Shown here: positions 1 through 5,067 of the stretch, piece after piece
How positions within the stretch are numbered: position 1 is the stretch's first letter
Layout: each line of letters begins with the position of its first letter
DNA from: an uncultured Lachnospiraceae bacterium
GTDB lineage: Bacteria; Bacillota; Clostridia; Lachnospirales; Lachnospiraceae
DNA length: 5,854 nt
Direction of reading: 5' to 3'
NCBI GenBank assembly: GCA_949283905.1
Contig: CASDUB010000179.1
Coordinates: forward strand, 1 to 5,854
Program-made: the position numbers and the translations under genes
The notes under the pieces: generated by a model
Database searches by the model: none
What the model saw: the letters and a program-made list of their open reading frames with translations, nothing else
Told to the model about the DNA's origin: nothing

Positions 1-1099
1 CGAACAAAATTCCGATAACAGCGCAGAAGAGTATTGCGGCAAAACCGATACCCCAGTTTACATTAATCGAAGCATTTGCAGCTATGCCATATATTTCTAC
101 TATGACAAAAGATAATAATAATCCGATCAGTCCGCCGAGTACCGCAAGAAAGCAGGCCTCGCACAGGAACTGAAGCATTATATTCTTTCTTTTGGCACCG
201 ACCGCCTTTCGAATTCCTATTTCGCGTGTTCTTTCGCTGACTGAAACCAGCATTATGTTCATGATGCCTATTCCGCCGACAAGAAGCGAGATAGCTGCAA
301 TTCCCGCAAGCAACAGGGACATGGTGTTGTTTACATCATCCATTGTATCCAATACTTCAGACTGGTTGTTTACCTCAAAGGATTCTTCATCACGTGTAGC
401 CTGCAATAAAAACATTTCTGTATTATTTATGGCAGTATTTACCGTATCTTCGCTTGAAGCTTTTATGTAAAAGCTGCTGACGCTTGTCTGACCGGTCATA
501 CGTGATGCCGTGGAGTAAGGAATCAAAATTTTACTGTCGTCAGAGCCTGTAAGACTTGAACCCTGTTCTTCAAGAACACCTACTACTTTGTAAATACTTT
601 CTCCGATAATAATCGTACCGTTTACGGCGTCCCATGTCCCGAACAGATCTGTTGCAATGTCTGTACCGATTACACAGACATTGGTATTCCATTCTATATC
701 TGAATCGACGATTTTTCTTCCACGTTGTATATCGATATCCTGAACATCAAAATATGACGATGTTATGCCGACAACAGAATATGTACCTGTTTCATTATTC
801 TTTTTGACTGTCTGACTGCTTGTGATCACCGGCGCTACGGAGTCGATAGAAGAATAGTATGTCAGTTCTTCCACAGTATCAGCCGTTACAGAAACATTAT
901 CGCCGGATATAGTAGCAGTAATCTGCTGCGATCCCATACTTGAAATGCTGTCTGTGATACCGCTTGTTGCTCCCTGGGTGATGGAAACAAGAATAACAAC
1001 TGCCATAACTCCGATGATGATACCGAGCATTGTCAGAAAAGAACGCATTTTGTTTTTTAGGATCCCTTTTAGAGAAAGTTTTATGATTTTCAGTGTCAT
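1..1099 (-). CDS. MacB/FtsX-type ABC transporter permease (3' end beyond window)
   Basis: This is the membrane subunit of a MacAB-type exporter; 366 codons are visible and the C-terminus lies beyond the left edge. Translation from the ATG at 1099 gives an N-terminal amphipathic stretch, then TM1 at about residues 21-41 (start of the MacB core domain). An extracytoplasmic domain of about 220 residues follows, then TM2 (about 263-287), TM3 (about 312-337) and TM4 (from about 348). The conserved FtsX-family cytoplasmic loop ERTREIGIRKAVGAKRKNI lies at residues 289-307. Family members are about 400 residues, so roughly 35-40 residues should be missing. The family couples ATP hydrolysis to movement of the periplasmic/extracellular domain (mechanotransmission) rather than carrying substrate through the membrane helices. 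The start codon overlaps the ATPase stop as ATGA, and a full AAGGAGGT lies upstream, so start and operon membership are firm. The substrate is unknown. Confidence 0.93.
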   Translation of the reverse strand, partial: MTLKIIKLSLKGILKNKMRSFLTMLGIIIGVMAVVILVSITQGATSGITDSISSMGSQQITATISGDNVSVTADTVEELTYYSSIDSVAPVITSSQTVKKNNETGTYSVVGITSSYFDVQDIDIQRGRKIVDSDIEWNTNVCVIGTDIATDLFGTWDAVNGTIIIGESIYKVVGVLEEQGSSLTGSDDSKILIPYSTASRMTGQTSVSSFYIKASSEDTVNTAINNTEMFLLQATRDEESFEVNNQSEVLDTMDDVNNTMSLLLAGIAAISLLVGGIGIMNIMLVSVSERTREIGIRKAVGAKRKNIMLQFLCEACFLAVLGGLIGLLLSFVIVEIYGIAANASINVNWGIGFAAILFCAVIGILF

Positions 1100-1773
1100 A
1101 AACAGACCTCCTTATTGCTTAGCCTGCCGTCATGGACATAAATCTTACGTTCAGCCTGGTTTGCAACATTGATATCATGCGTTATTAAAAGAATTGTGTT
1201 TCCTGCTTTCCATAATTTCTTAATTATTTCCATTATCTCTTTTCCTGATGCTGAATCAAGGTTTCCTGTAGGCTCATCGGCCAGAATGATAGACGGATTG
1301 CCTGCAAGAACCCGCGCAATGGCGACTCTCTGCTGCTGACCTCCTGAAAGTTGAGATGGTTTATGCTGCATACGGTCTTTAAGTCCTACTTGTGTCAATG
1401 TTTTTATGACACGTTCGTGACGTTCTGAAGCCGACATTTTTCTATATATCAAAGGCATTTCAACATTTTCATATGCCGTAAGATCAGGAAGCAGGTTGAA
1501 TTGCTGAAATATAAAGCCGATTTTTTCACCACGTATATCACTGAGCTGATCCTCAGTACAGTTAGCTATATGTTTGCCGTCGAGTATGTAGTCTCCGCTG
1601 TCAGGTACATCGAGGCATCCGATAATATTCATTAATGTTGATTTTCCGCTTCCGGAAGGACCGAGAATGGAGACGAATTCGTGGGGCCTTACATGCAGTG
1701 AAACATCACGTAAGACAGGAACCATGACTTCGCCTAAAGTATAAGATTTATATATATGCCTGAGTTCAATCAT
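1096..1773 (-). CDS. ABC transporter ATP-binding protein, MacB/LolD-type
   Basis: This is the cytoplasmic ATPase of the exporter, 225 residues, a normal full length for stand-alone ATPases of the MacB/LolD/FtsE class. All nucleotide-binding motifs are intact: Walker A GPSGSGKST at residues 38-46, Q-loop at Q90-Q91 (IFQQFNLLPDLTAYENV, typical of this class), signature LSGGQQQR at 142-149, Walker B SIILADEP at 161-168 with catalytic E167, D-loop GNLDSASG at 170-177, and H-loop histidine H199 in LITHD. It should hydrolyse ATP as a dimer to drive the permease encoded next to it. The ATG at 1773 has AGGAGG at 1785-1780, only 2 nt beyond the stop of the upstream adaptor gene. The stop overlaps the permease start. 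Nothing suggests degeneration. The family does not reveal the substrate. Confidence 0.96.
   Translation of the reverse strand: MIELRHIYKSYTLGEVMVPVLRDVSLHVRPHEFVSILGPSGSGKSTLMNIIGCLDVPDSGDYILDGKHIANCTEDQLSDIRGEKIGFIFQQFNLLPDLTAYENVEMPLIYRKMSASERHERVIKTLTQVGLKDRMQHKPSQLSGGQQQRVAIARVLAGNPSIILADEPTGNLDSASGKEIMEIIKKLWKAGNTILLITHDINVANQAERKIYVHDGRLSNKEVCL
1106..1113 (-). promoter_or_regulatory. Ribosome binding site of the permease, inside the ATPase gene
   Basis: The minus strand reads AAGGAGGT here, a full match to the anti-Shine-Dalgarno core, 6 nt before the permease ATG at 1099. It lies within the last codons of the ATPase gene. With the ATGA overlap this supports translational coupling and fixes the permease start. 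Confidence 0.9.
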
Positions 1774-1786
1774 AGAATGCCTCCTG

Positions 1787-2887
1787 CTAATTACTCATTC
1801 CCGGAAAGCTGCCGCCGCCCTGAGGCATCTGGCTCGGGTCAAAGTTTTCAAAATCAAAATCACTGAAGTCCATGCCTTCCATGAATTCATCCATTCCTTC
1901 AAAGTTTCCGAAACCGCCGAAACCTTCAGATTCACCTTCACTTTCCGATCCGGTAAGAGTAGAAGTGATTTTTGTGACAAGAATGAGGTCGCCTTCCGAA
2001 AGTTCATCGCTTTCTATCATTATATAAGTTCCGTCAGACATACCTGTCTCAACAGATACCTTTGTTAGTGTGTCGAGATCAATATCATTTTCTTCATATG
2101 TTGTTCCTGTTTCGGAATCTGAAGGAGCAAGATAAATGTAGTTGTCGTCTCCTGAAGTGGTTACTGCATCTACAGGAACAAGAAGTCCTTCGCCGCTGTC
2201 TTCCGTAACTATTTCAGCCGATGCGCTCATGCCTGGATAGACTCCGCTGATATAATCTACGGATGCTGTTATCTGGTAGGCGGTAGTTCCGCCGCTTGAC
2301 GAGCCGTTATATGAAATTGATGTAACAGTTCCTATATATTCGCCGTCGACTGCGTCAATTGAGAATGTAACGTTCTGGTCTAATGCAACAGAAGAAATAT
2401 TAAGTTCATCCACAGCGATTCCCATAGTGTAACCGTCTTTTCCCATTATCATGGCAACTGAACCGCCTGCGGCAACTTCGTCACCGGCTTCGATCGGAAA
2501 CTCTATAAGTATTCCGTCATAAGGCGCTGTTATTTCTTCGGTTCCTTCATCATATTTTATTACTGCAAGAATATCTCCCTCGGCGACTTCGTCACCAACC
2601 GTATAATTTACAGATTCGACTTCTCCTTTATTTGTTGAAGTAAGAGTATCCTGTGTGACAGGGGTAAGGGTGCCGCTTCCGCTTATTGTAGTTGAAACAT
2701 TACCGTAAGAAATCTCTTCAACTTGATATGTAGTGATTCGTGATGAGGCTTCTTTGCGGAAAATTTTAGGTAAAATTTTAATAGAAGCAATAACTAAAGC
2801 AAAAATAACAGCCGGTATTATTATATATTTAATATATTTTCGCTTTGAGCATGGACGTACAGTAATAGTGTTGCCGCCTGATTTCAT
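1787..2887 (-). CDS. MacA/HlyD-family membrane fusion protein lacking the coiled-coil hairpin
   Basis: This is the 366-residue adaptor of the exporter. A basic N-terminus (RPCSKRKYIK) precedes one membrane helix at about residues 21-39, so it is probably a membrane-anchored protein with its bulk outside. The two lipoyl half-motifs lie at about 86-110 (GEVESVNYTVGDEVAEGDIL) and 118-149 (ITAPYDGILIEFPIEAGDEV), joined by only about 8-9 residues. In MacA the coiled-coil hairpin sits at this point, so here it is absent. A beta-barrel-like region (about 152-230) and a membrane-proximal region (about 235-306) follow. The last 53 residues are low-complexity with 13 acidic residues, 9 Phe, many Gly and no Lys/Arg. 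The start ATG at 2887 has AAGGA at 2902-2898, 10 nt away. It is first in the operon, 13 nt from the ATPase. The adaptor role is secure by family and context; the ligand is not known. Confidence 0.9.
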   Translation of the reverse strand: MKSGGNTITVRPCSKRKYIKYIIIPAVIFALVIASIKILPKIFRKEASSRITTYQVEEISYGNVSTTISGSGTLTPVTQDTLTSTNKGEVESVNYTVGDEVAEGDILAVIKYDEGTEEITAPYDGILIEFPIEAGDEVAAGGSVAMIMGKDGYTMGIAVDELNISSVALDQNVTFSIDAVDGEYIGTVTSISYNGSSSGGTTAYQITASVDYISGVYPGMSASAEIVTEDSGEGLLVPVDAVTTSGDDNYIYLAPSDSETGTTYEENDIDLDTLTKVSVETGMSDGTYIMIESDELSEGDLILVTKITSTLTGSESEGESEGFGGFGNFEGMDEFMEGMDFSDFDFENFDPSQMPQGGGSFPGMSN

Positions 2888-2938
2888 ATTCTTCGTTTCC
2901 TTTCTGGTTTTATATCTGCTCTTATGAACAATATTTTT

Positions 2939-2955
2939 ATTATATTGCTATAATA
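2939..2955 (-). promoter_or_regulatory. Candidate -10 region(s) for the exporter operon
   Basis: The minus strand contains a perfect TATAAT at 2944-2939 and, just upstream, TATTAT at 2955-2950. With the first, transcription would start near 2932 and leave a leader of about 45 nt before the adaptor ATG. At 17-bp spacing the -35 position (2967-2962) reads AGTGTG, a poor match to TTGACA, which suggests that an activator is needed. Which -10 is used cannot be decided by eye. Confidence 0.5.
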
Positions 2956-2965
2956 TGAGATCACA

Positions 2966-3003
2966 CTAAAGCGACGCTAAAGAAAATGTGAATACATTGT
3001 GAA
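2966..3003 (-). promoter_or_regulatory. Tandem hexamer direct repeats, candidate response-regulator binding array
   Basis: On the minus strand, TTCACA occurs at 3003-2998 and 2992-2987, and CTTTAG at 2982-2977 and 2971-2966. Each pair is separated by 5 nt, giving an 11-bp period, and the pairs follow one another at about one helical turn. The array ends next to the -35 position of the candidate exporter promoter. OmpR/PhoB-family regulators bind such hexamer-N5-hexamer repeats; the Bacillus PhoP consensus TT(A/T/C)ACA with 4-6 nt spacing fits the TTCACA pair. The repeats are directly visible; the binding role is inferred, and no regulator gene lies in the window. Confidence 0.45.
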
Positions 3004-3066
3004 GCATATATTGTGGTAAATGCGGATGAAACTACTGATAATTGTGTCTGAAGCTTTTAAAATCGT

Positions 3067-3095
3067 TTGCATTGTGCATTGAATCATGGTATTCT
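3067..3095 (+). promoter_or_regulatory. Candidate promoter for the uppP gene cluster
   Basis: TTGCAT at 3067-3072 and TATTCT at 3090-3095 are separated by exactly 17 nt. They match the sigma-A-type consensus at 3 of 6 and 4 of 6 positions, and the site lies about 70 nt before the uppP start. Alternatives such as TTGAAT at 3079-3084 with TAGTAT at 3104-3109 have poorer spacing (19 nt). This is a weak call. Confidence 0.3.
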
Positions 3096-3117
3096 TTAAA
3101 AGTTAGTATCATGGAAT
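3083..3117 (+). repeat. Imperfect 10-bp direct repeat with 25-bp period upstream of uppP
   Basis: ATCATGGTAT at 3083-3092 and ATCATGGAAT at 3108-3117 differ at one position. The first copy overlaps the candidate -10 box and the second lies just downstream, so a repressor or stress-regulator site is conceivable. Chance is also possible in AT-rich DNA of this length. Confidence 0.35.
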
Positions 3118-3167
3118 AGTATTATCTAAACGAATGCTGTTCCTTAAAAGATGTAAGAGGAGTAGAA

Positions 3168-4064
3168 ATGATCATTAACCTGATAAAAGTAATAATACTC
3201 GGCATAGTCGAGGGTATAACGGAATGGCTGCCTATCAGCAGTACAGGGCATCTTATTCTTGTCGGCAATGTTTTAAACCCCGATCTGTCGCGCGAGTTTA
3301 TGGAAATGTTCAATGTGGTGATCCAGCTAGGCGCGATATTGGCCGTAGTTGTTATATTTTTTAACAGACTATGGCCGTTCCATACAAAGAACCACGGTGT
3401 CAGACAGTGGTTTGTAAATCCTACAGATTCCGGTCTGGCGGGTAAGTTTCAGAAATTCGCGAATAATTATCTTTATATGGATAAGATCGTGCTTTGGGTC
3501 AAGATCGCAGTTGCGTCAATTCCGGCGCTTATTGTAGGCCTGACGCTTGAAAACTGGTTTGAAGAGCATCTGCATGCGCCGATACCTGTAGCGGTAATGC
3601 TTATTGTATATGGTATTTTCTTTATTATCGTTGAAAGAGCGAGAAAAGGTAAAAATACGAGAGTAAACAGGATAAGCCAGATAACATGGCGCGATGCTTT
3701 TATAATAGGAGGTTTTCAGGCTCTGGCGCTTATTCCTGGAACATCAAGATCCGGCTCAACCATAATTGGAGCTCTTATTATTGGATTTTCAAGAGTCTGC
3801 GCTGCCGAGTTTACATTTTTCCTGGCGATACCTGCTATGCTAGGGGCATCAGCAATCAAACTTTTGAAATTCGGACTTGAATTCACGTCGGTTGAGGCAA
3901 TCTGCCTTATAGTCGGAATGGCAGTTTCATTTGGAGTTTCGCTTCTTGTGATCAAATTCCTTATGGATTTTGTCGGCAAACACGACTTCAAAGTTTTCGG
4001 ATATTACAGGATCATACTTGGAGTCCTTGTTATAGCAGCGGTCGGGTTCGGTATTATAGCATAA
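3168..4064 (+). CDS. uppP: Undecaprenyl-diphosphatase UppP (BacA family)
   Basis: This integral membrane enzyme dephosphorylates undecaprenyl diphosphate to undecaprenyl phosphate at the outer face of the membrane. It recycles the C55 lipid carrier used for peptidoglycan and other envelope polymers; overproduction in the family confers bacitracin resistance. Both hallmark motifs are intact: EGITEWLPISSTGHLIL at residues 15-31, with E15, E19, S25 and H28 matching E. coli E17, E21, S27 and H30, and PGTSRSGST at 190-198, with R194 matching the catalytic R174. Many hydrophobic helices fit the BacA fold. At 298 residues it is somewhat longer than E. coli BacA (273); the extra length includes the loop at about residues 73-105. 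The start ATG has AGAGGAG at 3156-3162, 5 nt away. It is first in a co-directional run and divergent from the exporter operon, so it probably carries the cluster promoter. Confidence 0.97.
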   Translation: MIINLIKVIILGIVEGITEWLPISSTGHLILVGNVLNPDLSREFMEMFNVVIQLGAILAVVVIFFNRLWPFHTKNHGVRQWFVNPTDSGLAGKFQKFANNYLYMDKIVLWVKIAVASIPALIVGLTLENWFEEHLHAPIPVAVMLIVYGIFFIIVERARKGKNTRVNRISQITWRDAFIIGGFQALALIPGTSRSGSTIIGALIIGFSRVCAAEFTFFLAIPAMLGASAIKLLKFGLEFTSVEAICLIVGMAVSFGVSLLVIKFLMDFVGKHDFKVFGYYRIILGVLVIAAVGFGIIA

Positions 4065-4068
4065 TTAA

Positions 4069-4075
4069 AGAGGAG
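4069..4075 (+). promoter_or_regulatory. Ribosome binding site that decides a GTG start
   Basis: AGAGGAG ends 9 nt before the GTG at 4085, just after the uppP stop. No ATG lies at a suitable distance in frame (the next in-frame Met codon is residue 12, inside the first helix), so GTG is the supported start. The motif repeats the AGAGGAG seen before uppP. Confidence 0.8.
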
Positions 4076-4084
4076 TATATTATT

Positions 4085-4561
4085 GTGAATGCATATTTAA
4101 TTACATTTTTGATCTCTATGGTTCCCATAGTCGAATTAAGAGGAGCCATTCCTGTAGGTGTTGTTTACGGACTTGATCCGATAACGGCGTGTATTGTTGC
4201 CATGATCGGAAACATGGTGCCGGTACCTATTATCTATCTGTTTGCAAGAAAGGTTTTAGTATGGGGAAGCCAAAGAAAACATATCGGAGGCTTTTTCAGA
4301 TTTTTCCTTGAAAAAGGTGAAAAGGGCGGTAAAAAGCTTATGGAAAAGGCCGGAAACGGATCTTTCTGGGCTCTTGCCATATTTGTGGGAATTCCTCTTC
4401 CGGGAACGGGAGCTTGGACAGGAACTCTTGCAGCAAGTATCCTCGATATGGGATTTAAGAAGAGCGTTATAGCATGCGTTGTAGGCGTTGCGATCGCAGG
4501 AGCTATTATTTCAACTCTTACGGCGCTCGGACTTGCAGCTGTGCTCGGACTCGGCATTTAA
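4085..4561 (+). CDS. Small integral membrane protein, COG2426/PF06695 ('small multidrug export' family)
   Basis: This is a 158-residue, almost wholly membrane-embedded protein that starts with GTG 20 nt after uppP. It resembles the PF06695 family, labelled 'putative small multi-drug export protein', though I know of no firm transport evidence behind that name. Visible elements are an N-terminal helix ending in PIVELRGAIPVGVVYGL (residues 14-30), a helix with GNMVPVPIIYLFARKVLVWG (42-61), a basic cytoplasmic-like stretch (about 62-90), the conserved IPLPGTGAWTGTLAAS block (103-118) and C-terminal helices (about 125-157). Charged residues within hydrophobic surroundings (E17, R19, R55) and the Pro/Gly breaks suggest re-entrant loops, as in DedA/VTT-fold proteins. 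Position between uppP and nrdR suggests co-transcription with uppP. Family assignment is good; function is unknown, and a link to lipid-carrier recycling is only inference. Confidence 0.85.
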   Translation: MNAYLITFLISMVPIVELRGAIPVGVVYGLDPITACIVAMIGNMVPVPIIYLFARKVLVWGSQRKHIGGFFRFFLEKGEKGGKKLMEKAGNGSFWALAIFVGIPLPGTGAWTGTLAASILDMGFKKSVIACVVGVAIAGAIISTLTALGLAAVLGLGI

Positions 4562-4571
4562 ATATAAGAGT

Positions 4572-4577
4572 GGGGGA
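4572..4577 (+). promoter_or_regulatory. Atypical ribosome binding site of nrdR
   Basis: GGGGGA lies 6 nt before the nrdR ATG at 4584, a G-rich variant of the Shine-Dalgarno motif unlike the AGAGGAG used by the two genes upstream. The ATG at 4577 is in another frame; the start at 4584 gives the canonical MKCPFC N-terminus. Confidence 0.65.
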
Positions 4578-4583
4578 TGAAAA

Positions 4584-5033
4584 ATGAAATGTCCGTTTTG
4601 CGGCAACGATGATACAAGAGTTGTCGATTCAAGACCTGTAGAAGATAACAACGCCATCAGAAGAAGGCGCGTATGCGACAACTGCGGAAAACGATTTACG
4701 ACGTATGAAAAAGTTGAAACAGTGCCTCTTATGGTAATTAAAAAAGATATGAACAGAGAAAAGTATGACAGATCTAAGATCGTTGCCGGAGTCGTAAGGG
4801 CATGTCATAAAAGACCTGTTTCAGCCGATCAGATTAATAATCTTGTAGACAGCGTTGAAGTTGAGATCTTTAACAGAGAACTCAGAGAGATTGAAAGCAG
4901 TACGATAGGTGAGCTTGTAATGAATAAGATAAAAGATCTTGACCCTGTTGCCTATGTAAGATTTGCATCTGTATACCGCGAGTTCAAAGATGTAAATACT
5001 TTTATGGATGAACTGAAGAAAATATTGGAATAA
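4584..5033 (+). CDS. nrdR: Transcriptional repressor NrdR
   Basis: NrdR senses ATP/dATP and represses ribonucleotide reductase operons by binding NrdR boxes. The protein has 149 residues, the usual length. The N-terminal zinc ribbon has its four cysteines at C3, C6, C31 and C34 (CPFC...CDNC), with the family-typical VVDSRP at 13-18 and the basic stretch IRRRRVC at 25-31 that contributes to DNA binding. An ATP-cone domain follows from about residue 49 to 139, starting with VIKKDMNREKYDRSKI and including SSTIGELVMNKIKDLDPVAY (105-124). It starts 22 nt after the small membrane protein gene and ends 34 nt before the aminotransferase. No ribonucleotide reductase gene or NrdR box was found in the window, so its targets lie elsewhere. 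The identification is firm. Confidence 0.97.
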   Translation: MKCPFCGNDDTRVVDSRPVEDNNAIRRRRVCDNCGKRFTTYEKVETVPLMVIKKDMNREKYDRSKIVAGVVRACHKRPVSADQINNLVDSVEVEIFNRELREIESSTIGELVMNKIKDLDPVAYVRFASVYREFKDVNTFMDELKKILE

Positions 5034-5067
5034 TAATTATATGATTTTTATATGAAAGGCATTTATT

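Larger units (their letters stand above)
2888..3167. other. Divergent intergenic region between the exporter operon and uppP
   Basis: This is a 280-bp AT-rich stretch with no convincing coding frame. It holds the adaptor ribosome binding site, two candidate -10 boxes and the tandem-repeat array on the minus side, and a weak candidate promoter, an imperfect 10-bp repeat and the uppP ribosome binding site on the plus side. No terminator hairpin or recognisable riboswitch was seen. Confidence 0.8.

Noticed and set aside
192..470. Plus-strand open frame of 92 codons
   Set aside because: It lies antisense inside the permease gene, whose reading has clear FtsX-family motifs; no ribosome binding site or family similarity was seen.
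945..1172. Plus-strand open frame antisense to the permease start and ATPase end
   Set aside because: It spans the junction of two well-supported minus-strand genes and has no recognisable domain.
1795..2007. Minus-strand open frame of 70 codons in another frame within the adaptor gene
   Set aside because: It is a shadow of the low-complexity tail region of the adaptor; the adaptor frame carries the domain motifs.
2733..2927. Plus-strand open frame with hydrophobic residues near the adaptor start
   Set aside because: Its hydrophobic stretch is the antisense of the adaptor membrane helix and its AT-rich upstream region; no ribosome binding site was seen.
2949..2954. Perfect TATAAT on the plus strand as a uppP promoter
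   Set aside because: The -35 position at 17-bp spacing (2926-2931, GAACAA) is poor and the site is over 200 nt from uppP; the region is AT-rich and nearly symmetric, so the minus-strand boxes explain it better.
2985..2998. Inverted repeat AATGT-GAAT-ACATT
   Set aside because: The arms are only 5 bp and lie inside the better-supported direct-repeat array; too short to argue for a separate dyad operator or hairpin.
3716..3991. Minus-strand open frame inside uppP
   Set aside because: It is antisense to the catalytic PGTSRSGST region of uppP, which explains the sequence constraint.
4234..4557. Minus-strand open frame of 107 codons opposite the small membrane protein
   Set aside because: Its Pro/Ala-rich composition is what the complement of a Gly/Ala-rich membrane gene gives; the plus-strand frame has the ribosome binding site and family motifs.
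4562..4583. Possible terminator or NrdR box before nrdR
   Set aside because: The 22-nt gap has no inverted repeat or T-run, and nothing resembling the NrdR-box palindrome was seen here or in the other intergenic stretches.
5038..5055. TATATGA repeated at 11-bp spacing before the aminotransferase
   Set aside because: Short, AT-only background in a 34-nt gap that also holds the ribosome binding site; there is no room for a promoter with the repeat as operator.
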